Assembly: GCA_021442155.1 (NCBI GenBank)
Contig: CM038214.1
Span: forward strand, 140,220,040-140,284,039
From: Cymbidium sinense
Lineage: Eukaryota > Streptophyta > Magnoliopsida > Asparagales > Orchidaceae
Direction of reading: 5' to 3'
DNA length: 64,000 bases
How positions within the stretch are numbered: the stretch's first letter is position 1; the number at the start of each line of letters is the position of its first letter. Made by a program: the position numbers and the translations under genes. Positions 46,504-59,035 of this stretch are shown here, piece after piece. The notes under the pieces were generated by a model. The model was not told the DNA's origin and searched no databases. It saw only the letters and a list, made by a program, of their open reading frames with translations.

Positions 46504-47406
46504 AAAACTAAAACCTATAAATAAAAAATATTTAAAAATCCTTAAACTAAATAATAAAATATAATAAAATAAAATAAAAATAAACTAAAAGAAAAAAAAA
46601 CCTAAACTAAACTAAAAAATAAAATAAACCTAAGAATAAAAAACTTAAATAAAATAAAAATTAAACATAAAATAAAAATAAGATAAACTTAAAATAAACT
46701 AAAATAAAAACTAAATAAAACCTAAATCAAAAAAATAAACATTAAAATAAAACCAAAAAGTAAATAAAAAAATAAAACCTAAACTCTAAACCAAAAAAAA
46801 CCTGTACCTAAAATAAAAATAAAATAAACAAAATAAAAAAATAAACTAAAAATAAACCTAAACCAAAACTAAATATTAAAACCTAAAATAAACCTAAACC
46901 TAAACATAAAAAAAATAAAATAAAAACCTAAACCTAAACCTAAAATTAAAAATAAAACTAAAACCTAAAAAATAAAATAAGATAAAATTCAACTAAAAAA
47001 AAACCTAAACCAAAACCTAAAAATTAAACTAAAATAGAAAACCTTAACAAATATAATTAAAATTAAAACAAATAAACTAAATTGAATAAAAATAAAAATA
47101 AACATAAATAAAAATAAATAATAAAATTAACTAAAATAAATAAAAAGTAAACTAAATAAACTAAACAAACCTAAACCAACCAGTTTACTTTATTTAAAAA
47201 AACCATAAACGCTAAACCCTAAACCCTAAAAAACTCAAAACCCTAAACCTTAAATCCTAAAAGCATAAACTATAAAACTCTAAACCCTATACCCTATACC
47301 CTAACCCAAACTTAAACCTATAAACCACAAACCACAAACCTAAACCTAATTAAATAAATTAAAAATAAACCTAAACCCTAATAAAACTTAAACATAAACT
47401 CGACCT
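46504..47406 (+). repeat. AT-rich block, junction motif and CCCTAAA block
   Basis: AT-rich AAATAAA/CCTAAA at 46510-47170; motif at 47176-47195 (CCAACCAGTTTACTTTATTT); CCCTAAA at 47205-47345; the GRP-upstream spacer at about 47345-47370. The order is the same as directly upstream of copy G. Confidence 0.9.
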
Positions 47407-47876
47407 AAGAATGGGCGGGAACTTTGCGGGGAACATCACCATCAGCCGGCTGGCCCAGATCTAGTGGTGGAGGTGAGTGGTGGAGCAGCAGGGCGATTAT
47501 CATAGGGATGGTGGGGTATCTAGAGGTGCTAGTAGATATAAGGTGGTGGTCAGAGTAGTGGTGGTTATGGAGGTGGGAGGAGCAATGGAGGTTACAGCCG
47601 TGGTGGTGAAGGAGGGAGAGATCGGAGATATGATGGTGGATCCTGCTACTCGAGAGGTCGGGATGGTTCTGATGGGAACTAAGAAACTAAAGAATGATCA
47701 ATTTGATATGCTACTTATGGAACTGTATCTTTATATTAGAGATGGTTCTAGTGTTCTAGGGACTTTGATTTGCTCTAAGCATGCACATTTTTTATTGATA
47801 TTTTATCTTACTTTAGTTACTTGGTTGAAGAAATTGAAAGAAGAAGTGTTGAATCAATTTGTTTTCTTAAAAAAAC
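47407..47876 (+). pseudogene. GRP7-like retro-fragment, copy H
   Basis: It starts AGAATGGGCGGGAACTTTGC (first glutamine changed to Arg/Gly). GNITISRLAQI-stop-WWR replaces NITVNQAQSRSGG. The glycine-rich tail is mostly shifted into a valine-rich frame (open 47477-47926). The correct frame can be followed as GGGGS.. and GGSCYSRGRDGSDGN-stop near 47634-47680. The 3' UTR has a deletion around 47790-47815 (part of the CTATGTTGTCACTTGTGTC stretch is missing) and ends in an A-run at 47869-47875, then CCAAAACCCC. Confidence 0.84.
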
Positions 47877-48545
47877 CAAAACCCCTAAACCCCACAACCC
47901 TAAACCTAAAACTTGAAACACCCTAACTCACCCTAAACCACTACTCTAAACCCCTGACCACCCTCCTAAACCCTAAACCCTACCTAAAATCTAAACAAAC
48001 TCAAAAAGCCCTCTACACTCTAAACCCAAACCTGGCCCTATCTACCTAAACCTAAACTATACCTAAACCCTACCTTAAATCTCCACAACTCCTTAAACTC
48101 CTAAATCCAAACCTAAACTCCTGAGCCACTCCTAAACCTCTTCCACCTAAACTAATAAATCCCAGGCTTTGACTGGTCTAAAACTCCTAGTCGGAAATGA
48201 TCCACCTCAAACTGAGCCCTAGGCCTATAAATCCCACTTTAAATCCTGGGCCTTAACCACTGACTCCTGCTGGACCTAAACCCCAACCCAGGCCTAAACC
48301 CACTCTGACCTACCTAACTCTTAATCCCAGCCTAAAATCCTAGGCCCTGAGCCTCCTGGGCTAAACTCCCTGGGCTAAACCAGGCCACTAATATCTACTA
48401 AACTCCACCTAAACTCCCTCACTGACCCCAGGCCTTGGCCCTAATCAACCCAACCTCCAGTCAACCCTAAACTCACAGGCCCTAACCCTAAACCCCTAAC
48501 CACAAGATCTAAAACTAAAAGCCTAAAAAAAACCTAAACCTAAAT

Positions 48546-48576
<31 letters not shown>

Positions 48577-50354
48577 TAAAACCTAAACTAACACCTAAAT
48601 AAAATAAAATCAACTAATAAAATCTAAAATAAAATAAATAAAACCTAAAAACTAAAAAATTAAATAAACAAAATAAAACATAAAGAAAATAACTAAACTT
48701 AAAATAATAAGATAAACCTAAATAAACCTAATAATAATAAATAAAATAAAAATAAACCTAAAATAAAACCTAAAAAATAAATAATAAATCATACCCACTA
48801 AAAAAAAACCTAAACCTAAAATAAAATAAATAAATAAAATATAATAAACCTAAAGCTAAATAAATAAATAACTAAAATAAATAATACCTAAACTAAAAAT
48901 AAACTAAAATAAACCTAAAATAAAACCTAAATCCTAAACCTAAAATAATAAAATAAAACCTAAACCTAAACCTAAAATAAAAATAAAATATAAACATAAA
49001 TAAATAAAATAAAACTAAACTAAAAATAAATATAAACCTAAACCTAAACCTCAAAATAAACTAAGTTAAAAAAATCTACAAACCCAAACTAAACTTGAAA
49101 CTAAAATATAAACCCTAAATCCTAATCCATAAACCATTAAAACCTAAAAACCCTAGATCTAAAACCCTAAACCCTAAAACCTAAACCCTAAAACTTAATT
49201 GTGTACCCAAATTAAACCCTAAACCATAAACCTTAAAAGGAAAAAAACCTAAACATAAACTAAATAAAACTTAAAAATAAAATATATAAATCAAACTAAG
49301 CCAAAATAAAATAAAACAATAAAATAAAATGAGAACATTAACTAAAACCTAAACCCTAACCCAATCCTAAACCTAAGAAATAAAATAAAATAAAAAATAA
49401 AAACTAAATTAAAATAAAATAAATAAAAACCTAAACTAACCTAAAAAAACTTAAATATAATAAAAATTAAACCTAAAATAAATTTAAAATAAACCTAAAA
49501 TGAAAAAATAAAACTAAATAAAACCTAAACCTTAATAATAAACCTTAAAATAAAACCTAAAATTTATTAAAAAATAAAAACTAAACCCTAAACTAAAAAA
49601 AATGAAAACATGAAATAAAAAAAATAAGTCTAAACTTACTCTAAAATAAACTAAACTAAAATAAATAAAACCTAAACCTAAAGTTAAAATAAACTAAACC
49701 AAAACATAAACCTAAACTAAATAAAAAAATAAACTAAACATAAATCAAAATTGAAACTAAAAATAAAACCTAAAAATAAACTTAAAATAAAAACCTAAAA
49801 CCTAAACCTAAAAAAATAAAATAAAACCTAAACCTACACCTAAAATAAAAATAAATCATAAACCTAAAAATATTCTAAAATAAAACTAAACTAAAACCTA
49901 AAAAACCTCAAAATAAATTAAAATAAAACCTAAAAAAATAAATAAACCTAAAATAAATAAGTTATAAATAAAATAAAATTAAACCTAAATCTCAAATAAT
50001 AAAATAAACTAAAATAAAATAAACTAAATAAACCTAAACTGGTTTATTTAAAATAAACAAAATTAAATAACCTAAACCCTAAACCTAAAACTAGCCCAAC
50101 TCTGAGCCCTAAAAAAACTAACCCCTGCCTAATTAACCTACCCTAAACTACCTCCTGACCCCAGCTTGAACCCTAAACTCCACCCTAAACCCAAAACCTA
50201 AACCTTAAAACCTAAACCTCCACTAAACCCTAAACACTAAGCCCTAAAGTCCCACACAATTAACCTAAACCTATAACCTTAAAACTAACCAAACCTCCTA
50301 ATACACAACCTCTAAACTCTCTAGACCCTACCAACCCCCTAAACTAAACCTAAA
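47877..50354 (+). repeat. CCCTAAA variants and AT-rich blocks
   Basis: An altered CCCTAAA block rich in CCTGGGC/CCTGAGCC words covers 47877-48520; AT-rich DNA covers 48530-49080; CCCTAAA 49085-49245; AT-rich 49250-50035; a weak motif 50037-50050; then altered CCCTAAA 50055-50354, up to the LINE 5' end (join CCTAAACTTTCCGTGG). Confidence 0.88.
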
Positions 50355-50413
50355 CTTTCCGTGGTTCTCTTCCCTTTGTGATTCAAGAATCCCTTTCTAT
50401 TTTGGCTTCTCTC

Positions 50414-52030
50414 ATGGCTTCTTCATGGATTTCTGCTGGTAATAGCTTCAACTTTTGACCTTTGGCCAATCTTGTCCATCTTCCCAAGTTTGTTGGCTAC
50501 CATGGTGTCCGATCCAGTGATTTGGCATGGAAAAACTAAAGGTTCCTGTAGATCAGCCTAGGGCTGGTGGTCTTTTGGGTAAAACCAACTTTGCTTTTTC
50601 TAAATCCTTCAAAGATGACTTATATGGTAAGAATGCTTCAACCTCCCCTAAATTTTTGGTTAATTAATCTTGTTCAAATGATGTTTAAAGGAGTTTTGTC
50701 TATAATGTGTTTTGATTTGGATAATGAGAAACTCGTCGAACCTTATGCTTTTATTCTGATTGGAAAATTTTCTTTTCGTCGGCCTAATATGGAAGATATT
50801 CATTCTTTCTTTCATGATTTAAAGATTTTCGGTGCATTTTCAATTGGTTTGTTGGATGGTCATCATGTCCTTATAAAATTATGTAATGATCTTGATTATA
50901 GCTAGATTTTCTCTCACTAATATTTTTATGTTAAAAATTGTCAAATTTGTATCCTTAAATGGACTCCTTGATTTTGACATTCAAGAAGAATCTACCATAG
51001 TCTAGTTTGGATTATTTTGCCTAATCTTAAGATACATTTTATTAATTCTCAATTTATTCATGCGGTTGGGTCTATTTTTTGTGACCTTTGCTAATCGATC
51101 AAGCAACTGTAGCTAAATCTCACCCTTCAATTGCTCATATCCTTATTGAAATTCATGTTACAAAAAAGTTTCTTAGGGAGATTTGGATAGGTTACAAAAG
51201 GTACTGTTATTTTCAGCCGGTTGAATTTGAAAACCTTCCTGTTTTATGCAATCACTGTAAAACCCATGGCCATGTCTTTTCGGATTGTTTCATTGCTCAT
51301 CCTCAACTTAGAAAAAAATTTATTAAAATTCCTAAGCTAATTGATCAATTTGGAGATCATTTAACTAATACAAATAAAATTTATGTTTCTTTAGAAAAAG
51401 ATAAAGATGTTGGTGATGGTACTTTGAATCTTTCTAATGCTTTACCTCTTGAGAATGGTTTTGAAAATAATGCTAGAAATAAAGATGTTGGTTTGGATGG
51501 AAACAAGATTTTGACAGCTTATGTTCCTTTACTTTCAAAAATTGTGCAAGTTGATGCTAATCCTATTTTGGCTTCTTCCTAAGATACTTGTGTTCTACAA
51601 CCAGAAAATTTTAAAGATAATGTTTCTCTTGCTCATTTTCAAGAACCTTTAAAAGATTATGATGATTTAAAGTCTTTACATAATGAAGATGTTGATGGTA
51701 TGGATATGGTGGATTTTGTGCAACCTTCCTCTTATTTTCTTAACAAGTCCATTTCTGCTCCTTCTTTAACTGTTATTTCTGATGGTGTTTTGCTTATACT
51801 TTCTTAGCAATTATTGGATACTAATGCTTTAGTGCCTTTTCATTTGGAATCTCTTACCAAATCTATAGTTGTTAAGAGTTATAATGCTCCTTCTGATGAT
51901 GAATCTTTGGGAAATGAAACTGGTTTTCAAACTATTTTTTCTAAAAAAGAAAAAGAATTTCAAAAAATTTCCTCTTGAAGTTTCCTGATTGACTCAATCT
52001 TCTTCATCTTCGTTGCCTAATAAGAAGTAA
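50414..52030 (+). pseudogene. LINE ORF1 with intact CCHC zinc knuckle
   Basis: A plausible start is the ATG at 50414 (MASSWISAGNSFNF). The DUF4283-like domain of plant LINE/gag-like proteins is seen in KSFKDDLYGKN (50607 region) and open at 50567-50905: GVLSIMCFDLDNEKLVEPYA, FILIGKFSFRRPNMEDIH, KIFGAFSIGLLDGHH. The second half is open at 51088-51582 and contains VEFENLPVLCNHCKTHGHVF followed by SDC: a perfect C-x2-C-x4-H-x4-C knuckle (residues 54-67, bases 51247-51288). The C-terminal part (to 52030) is acidic, Ser/Asn-rich and ends SSSSLPNKK-stop. In-frame stops occur at 51580-51582 and elsewhere. The stop TAA (52028-52030) overlaps the ORF2 start ATG by one base (TAATG). Confidence 0.85.
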
Positions 52031-55000
52031 TGTTTAATTTTCTTATTTGGAATGTTAGGGGAATTGGTACTCTTACTGTTAGGAATAGGATTAGGAACCT
52101 TTGTAGGGCTTATAATGTCAGTTTCTTGGTTATTCTTGAACTTCTTATTTTTTCTTCTAAAATTATGCATGCGACTAGAATGATTGGTTTCTCTAAGTCT
52201 TTTATTAATAATATAAATAAGATTTGTTTATTTTAGAATAATTCTCTTTCTATTAATTAATTGTCATCAAGTTGTAAATGTGGATATTTCTTTTGGTGAT
52301 CATCATGCTTTTGGCTCTTTTTTTATGCGACTTGTAATAAGATTAAGAGGAGGATTCTTTGGGATCAATTATCTACTTTTTTCTACTATTAATGATTCTT
52401 GGATTGTTGGTGGGGATTTAAATACGATCCTTTCTATGAATGAAAGGAAAGGGGGTTCTTCATTGAATTTACATTCAATGGATGATTTTTCTAATATGAT
52501 TTTGGATTGTAATTTGCATGATGTTCATTTTATTGGCTCTCAATTTACTTAGAATAACCATAGACTTTGGCAACATTTGGATTCCTTATTTAATAATTTT
52601 ATTTAAACCGTTTTTTGACTTGTTGAACACCTTAATAGGACTCTCTGATCATGTTCCTCTTTTGATTTCCATTAAAGATGTTGTTCATAATAATAATGTC
52701 ATTAAGAATTTCCTTTTTATAATATGTGGTTACATGATAGTAGTTTTCTTGATGCTATTACTTTTACTTGGTATGCTCCTCTTGCTCCTAATGATTCTTC
52801 TTTTGGTATGGTGAGATTTTGGCTTAAATTGAAATGGATTAAGCATAAAATTAATTGGTGGAATAGAAATTATTTCAAAAATCATTTTGATAATATTAAG
52901 AACATAGAACAACAAGTGAAATATTTTGAAGAACTTGTTATTAATGATTCTCTTTTGTTCTAACCTCAAAAGCTAAAGATAATCTCACTAAGTTTCGTGG
53001 ATATGAAGGAAACTTACTAGAGACAAAAGGCTGCTTCTAAACATCTTTCTGAGGGGGAAAGAAACACCAAATACTTTCATGCTTTGGTTATTAAAAGGAG
53101 AGTTCTTGGAAAAATTCATAAAATCAAGAATTCTGATGGTTCTTGGATCACCAAAAAAGAGGATATTTTTTCTTCTGCTATTAACTACTTTAAAGATCTT
53201 TTAAATAAAATTATCATCTTGACAATTATCTAACATGTCTATCATTCCTTCTATTATGTCTCTTGATGATAATGATTGCTTGGTTGCTCCTCCTTCGGAT
53301 GACAAAATTTTAAGATTCTTAATGGCATGAATGATGATTTTATTGCAGGGTCGAATGGCTACTCTACCTTTTTTTTTTAAAAAAGCTTGGTTTATTATTA
53401 AATCTTATCTTATTAATGTTGTTAGGGATTTCTTTCTTGGGAATTCTATTCCTAAATACTTCACTTCTACTAATATTATTCTTATTTCCAAGAAAGACAA
53501 TCCTAATTTCTGGAATGATTTTAGACCCATTAATCTTTATACTTTCTTTCATAAATTGATTTCTAAAATTTTGACTAGTAGGCTTGGTAAATTTCTTCCT
53601 AAGATTATTTCTCCTAATCAAATTGGCTTTGTGAAAGGTATGACTATCTCGACAATGTCTTTCTTGTGCAAGAATTAATTCATGATTTAAATGTGAAAAC
53701 TAGAGGTGGCAATTTACTTTTCAAGCTTGATATTACCAAAGCTTATGATAACATTTCTTGGGATTTTCTTAACAACATCCTCTCTTTATTTGGTTTCTCT
53801 ACTAAATTTATCTCTTTGATTAACAATATCATTTGTAATGTTTTGTTCTCTTTAGTGATTAATGGTGAAAACTTTGGTTTCTTTAAATCTTCTCAAGGTA
53901 TTAGACAAGGTGATCCTCTTTCTCCATCTCTTTTATTATATTGAATATTTGTCTCGTTGGCTTAATTTTTTTATTTGAGAAGAATTCTAGCATGTATTTT
54001 AGGAATCTTGGTGGTTTGGCTATATCTCACTTAAGTTTTATGATGATTTCATTATATTTTGTAATTTTGTTACAATATATTAAAAAATTGAAGATTTTTT
54101 TGAATAAGTTTGAAAAGGAAAGTGGCCTCTGATTAGTACTCAAAAAAATTTAATCTCCTATGTTTCTATTTTTGATCATAGAATCAATAAAATAAAGGAT
54201 AATACTAGTTTTTCTCATCAATGTTTTCCTATCAAGTATTTAGGTTCTCTTTATATTGGTATTTCATTTTTTATCTTTTGGTGGTAGATTAATTGTTATT
54301 AAGAGTATTCTTTACTCTCTTCCTTTTACGCTTAATATTATTCCTACTTCTCTTATTATTATGGATTGAAAGGCCTTTTAATAAATTTTTTTCTAGTCTC
54401 TACTAAAAGACTTCATTGGGCTTCTTGGAATAACATGTGTGGTACTTTATTTGAAGGTGGTCTTGGTTGTGTCCTTGTTGGATTCCACAAATGTTTTTCT
54501 TATAAGCTTTGGTGGAATTTCAGGAAGAATGTTAGTCTTAATTTTAAGAACTACAATACGCAAAGGTAAACATCTTTAACTTGTAGCTATAAGCATGGTG
54601 ACTCTATTGGTTGGAAAAGCCTTTGTGTTAAATGGCAAGAACCGCTCATTTTGGGGTATTAATAGTGGCTCTCTTTCTTTTGGCAAGATAATTGGATGGG
54701 GTGTCCTCTATTGATTCTATGCTTAATACTCACTCTACTTCTTCTTTGAAAGTTAATCATTTTATTTTAAATGGTGATTGGAATCATTCTCTTTTGCATG
54801 ATTTAATTCTGATTGCATTGTAATGATATTACCAAGATTTCTATTGATGGTATTATTTCGATCAAGTTTTTATATCATTTCTAGTAATTTTTTTCCTTTA
54901 AAGATACTTGGCATCATATTAGAGAAAATAAACCTTCTTCACCTATCTTTTTTAAGATTTGAAATAATATTATCCCTACCTCTTATTTTATTCTTGTTTG

Positions 55001-55950
55001 GAGGATTTCAAGGGGTTTTATTGCTATTGATTCATTAATTTTGGAGAAAGGTTTTTATCTTCCTTCTAAATGCTTGTGTTGTTTTCAAATTGAGAATGTT
55101 AGTCATGTATTTATTAATGGTGCTATTGCTTCTAAAGTTTTGAATTGGTATGAGGACCTTTTCAACCTTAGTTCTTTTAATGGTAATTTTACCTTAATTC
55201 TTAACTCTTATTTTCTTAATACAAAGGGCATATCAAAATTATTGTGGCTTACTTTGATTTGGTTTATTTGGCTTGACATAAATGATGCTAAACATCATAA
55301 TGTTCTATGAATCAAGAAGATTATTGCTAGGACTAAGGAAAAATTCATTCTTTACATAAGGCTTCTTAATGGTACTAATTTTAGAGGGTGCAAGTTTGTT
55401 GCTTCCAAATTGGGTATTAAGTTTTCTTATTGTGACTTGCCTCTTTCTTATAAAATCATTTATTGGATTAAGCCTCTTAATTATTGTATTAAAATTAACA
55501 CTGATGGTTCTATTGCACTTAACAAATCTGGCTGTGGTGGTATCTTTCGTAATAATCTTGGGAATATTATTTTGGCTTTCTCCACTCCTCTTTCTACTAC
55601 TTCTGTTATTATGGCTGAACTTATGGTTGTTTATCATGCTCTTAAGCTTTGTTTGGAGAAGAATTTTCTTTCCATTTGGTTGGAATCAGATGTTGAGATG
55701 GTTGTTACTATGATCAGCTCCAATCATAAGGGTAATGCTGAATTTTTCTTACTTAGAATATTAAAGCTATTATTTCTAAATTGTCTTTAAGATGACTCAT
55801 ATTTTGAGAGAAGGTAATGCTTGTGACTTTTTTTAGGGTTTGGGAGTAATCTTTCTGATTTTACTTTATTTTCCAATGAAAATATTCCTAAGCAATTAAG
55901 AGGCCTTTCTAACTTAGATAAAGTTTTTTTATTATGTCGATTTACTTAAT
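52030..55950 (+). pseudogene. LINE ORF2: endonuclease, reverse transcriptase, zinc-finger region, RNase H
   Basis: About 1,300 codons long, normal for plant L1. Endonuclease: MFNFLIWNVRGIGT (52030), GDLNTIL and ERKGGSS (about 52411-52460), FIGSQFT, then a TAG where Trp is expected (52550-52552), and LSDHVPLLIS (52640 region). Reverse transcriptase: ISKKDNPNFWNDFRPINLYT (53487 on), LISKILTSRLGKFLPKIISP, QIGFVKGMTI, LLFKLDITKAYDNISWDF (53700 region), GIRQGDPLSPS (about 53900). The FADD box near 54035 has lost bases, leaving DDFIIFC after a frame break. A zf-RVT-like stretch lies at 54960-55110 (FYLPSKCLCCFQIENVSHVF). RNase H: IKINTDGSIALNKSGCGGIF, MAELMVVYHAL, WLESDVEMV (55485-55720), then LREGNACDF with bases lost. 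At least ten breaks; stop at 55948. Confidence 0.9.
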
Positions 55951-56448
55951 TTCCTTTTTTCCTTCTATTGGTGGTTGCTATCCCTTGCCCTCGACTTTGT
56001 TGTTTTGGTTGAGTGCATTTCTCTAAGGTTTGTTGGCAATGATGGTTGGATGTTTCTTTTCCTTTTGGTTGGTAGCCTTTTTTGTGAATGTAACCCTTCC
56101 TTGAGGTTTGCTCACAAAATTTGCCCCCATTTTTTCTATGTTGACCTGAGCCTTTCTTTTCGCTCTTCCTCCCTTCCTTTTCTTTTCTTTCTTGATCTCT
56201 CTCTACTTTTCTTTGTTCTCTTCTTCTTTTCTTTTGGTTTTGCTTCTTCCTTGTAGCTTACTTCTCCCCCCTCCTACTATTCTCTTTGTCTTTTTTTTTT
56301 TTTTTTTCTTTTATTTCTTTCTTGCTTTTTGTAATATTTTGGGAATTTTCTCTTTAGGTTGATTGTAGCTCTTGTGTTAGTGAATTTTCCCTCTTAAGGA
56401 CTTTGTAATGCAGGGTAAAATTTATCCGTGGGTTTTATAAAAAAAAAA

Positions 56449-57484
56449 CTCTAAACCCTAAACTAACCCTAAACCCTAAAACCCTAAACCCTAAACCCTA
56501 AACCCTAAACCCTAAACCCTAAACCCTTAACCTTAAACCCTAAAGCCTAAACTCTAAACCATAAACCCTAACCACTAAACCCTAAACCCTAAAATGTAAA
56601 CCTTAAAGCATAAAAATAAACTAAACCTAAACTAAAATAAATAAATAAACTAAACTAAACTAAAAAATAAATAAATAAACTAAACTAATAAATAAACTAA
56701 AATAAACTAATTAAAAAATAAAAAATAAACCTAAATAAATTAAACCAAACTAAAATAAAACTAAATTAAATAAACTAAATAAATAAAACCTAAATAAAAC
56801 TAAAATAAATAAACTAAATAAATAAACCTAAATTAAAAACCTACACTAAAAACCTAAAAACCAAAACCTAAAATAAAAATAAACCTAAACCTAAATAAAA
56901 TAAATGAACTAAACTAAATAAACCTAAACCTAAACCTAAACAATAAATAAATAAAAATACACTAAATAAATAAACTAAAACCTAAACCTAAATAAAAAAA
57001 TAAAACCTAAAAAAAAAACTAAACTAAAATAAACTAAACTAAAATAAAATCTAAAATAAACTAAACATAAACCTAAAATAAAATAAAAAAATAAACCTAA
57101 AATTAATTAAATAAACTAAAATAAACCTAAACTAACCTAAAATAAATAAAAATAAATAAACTAAACCTAAAACCTAAATAAACAAAACCTAAACTTAAAC
57201 TAAACTAAATAAAGTAAATAAACTAAAATAAAATAAACCTAAACTAAACTAAAATAAAGTAAACTAAAAAACCTAAAATAAACTAAAATAAATAAACTAA
57301 AATAACCTAAAATAAATAAAAAATAAAATAAATAAAATAAATTAAACTAAACTATAAACTAAACTAAATAAACTAAGCTAAAAATAAACTAAACTAAAAA
57401 TAAACTAAATAAAACCTAAACCTAAACAAACTAAATAAATAAAATAAAAAACTAAACTAAATAAACCTAAACCTAAACCCAAAA
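56449..57484 (+). repeat. CCCTAAA block then AT-rich CTAAA/ATAAA block
   Basis: CCCTAAA, including nearly perfect units at 56478-56530, covers 56449-56620. AT-rich DNA built from short CTAAA, ATAAA and CCTAAA units covers 56620-57470. It ends AAATAAACCTAAACCTAAACCC before the LINE; almost the same words precede the LINE 5' end at 43826. Confidence 0.92.
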
Positions 57485-57641
57485 ACCCTCTCCCCACTCC
57501 ACCCCAGCTTCTCTTTCTCTAGCAATTTTCATTTGTGGCACACCCAGGGATCTCTGCTATTTTGGCTTCGATTTGTTCGATTCCAAGGGTTGATCGACAC
57601 CTGGCTGATTGCGTAATGCTCTGTCCTTAATCCTGGCTTCT

Positions 57642-59035
57642 ATGGTGAGTTCATTTTCTATGGCTCCACCTCAAAATTTGGATGCTTCGGCTAGGGCATC
57701 CGACATTTCAAAGGTTGGCGCCCTAATGCTACAAACTCGACAAAATCATTTAAGGATGTGTTCTCTACTAAGGTTTCTTCATTTATTCCATCAGTTAATT
57801 TCATCTTGACTTCTTTTCATGGTTTTCCGATCATAATGTGCTCTGATATGGATGTTGATATGTTGGAAAAACCATTTGAATTCTCTCTCATCAAAAAATT
57901 TGCTTTGTGTCTATTGAATTTGGATAAGATCCACACCATTTACAAAATCTTAAGCTTATGGGTGTTTTCTTAATTGGTCTTATTGACCCCCGACATATTA
58001 TGATTCAACTTTCTAATGATTTGGATTATTCTTGAGTTTTTGTGCATCATTCTTACTTCATTTTAATTGTCAAATGCACTTACTGAAGTGGTCACCCCTT
58101 TTTGACATTAAGGAGGAATCTCCTATTGTCCTTGTGTGGTTATCTCTTCCTAATATGCACATTCATTTTTTTACATATCATGTGATTTTTGCTATTGGGG
58201 CTCTTTTTGGTTAGCCTTTGCAACTCAACCAAGACCAAGTGATCTTGCCATTCTATGGCTCGGATCCTTGTGGAATTAGACATAACTAAAAAATACCCTA
58301 AAGAAGTTTGGATTGGCTCTGAAATATACAACTATTCATGAAAAGTTGAATTGGAGAATCTTCCAATTTTTTGTTCTCACTAAAATTCATGGTCATAATA
58401 ACTCGGATTGCTTTATTCTCCATCCTCATTTAAAAAAAAATCCTCTAAGGAAAATCGGTTCTAGTAATAAGTTGATCCCCACATATGTTCAAAAATCAAC
58501 CCTGATCCTAAGAATGGTATGAAAGTCTATTGAGGTTGATTCCTTGAATATTGGGATTATCCCTATTGAACTTGTTTTGGATCCTACCATTGGCTAATTT
58601 TTAGAAAGGGAATGATGAACTACCTCTTACCTCTTCTTTAAAATTGAATTTTTCTAATACGGAGAATAATAATTTTTCTAAGTTATTAGATGATGATTAT
58701 GTTTCCTCTGATTCTATCCCTGCTTCTATGCCAACTTTGATCGACCAAAATGAAAATTCCAATGAGGATTTAAATGATGATGTTTATCTAGATTTATGTC
58801 CATTTAATTCTCATAAATGATTTTCTAAAACTTTCAACTTAATTGATTTGGAAGAGGGTGAACTTCCTCTAAACACTTGGAGAACTTCTCAAATTTTACC
58901 AATCCTATCATATGATGATTCTAGGAAAAGGAAATCATTTTCAAACTTATCATGCTTAAAAAACCTCCAAACTATCCAAAACTACCAAATCTCTTAACCT
59001 TTGCTCTTTTCATTATGTTTAATTTTCTTGTTTAG
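57642..59035 (+). pseudogene. LINE ORF1, decayed
   Basis: The ATG at 57642 begins MVSSFSMAPPQNLDASARAS; after a frameshift NSTKSFKDVFSTKVSSFIPS (about 57736-57795) and DMDVDMLEKPFEFSLIKKF (57848-57904) follow. The knuckle region VELENLPIFCSH (58346 region) has a 2-base deletion at the second Cys codon, after which KIHGHNNSDCFILHPHL continues in the shifted frame, so the CCHC motif is split. The C-terminal Ser/Asn-rich half matches the open stretch at 44817-45464 but is broken. The terminal stop in ..FHYV-stop overlaps the ORF2 ATG at 59025. Confidence 0.8.

Larger units (their letters stand above)
50355..56448 (+). mobile_element. Nearly full-length LINE (plant L1 clade with RNase H), 6.1 kb, inactive
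   Basis: This is the most complete element here: short 5' UTR, ORF1 (about 50414-52030), ORF2 (52030-55950), about 490 bp of 3' UTR, and an A-run at 56438-56448 that joins directly to CTCTAAACCC. Its 3' end has the family words GTGAATTTTCCCTCTTAAGG and ACTTTGTAATG. The 3' UTR is far shorter than the 2.1 kb of the copy at 13253. Coding regions are broken by many stops and indels. No target-site duplication is distinguishable because both flanks are CCTAAA repeats. Confidence 0.92.

Noticed and set aside
53364..53621. Basic minus-strand frame of 85 codons inside the LINE
   Set aside because: It is antisense to recognisable reverse transcriptase sequence on the plus strand; the same holds for 52730-52969 and 55305-55637.
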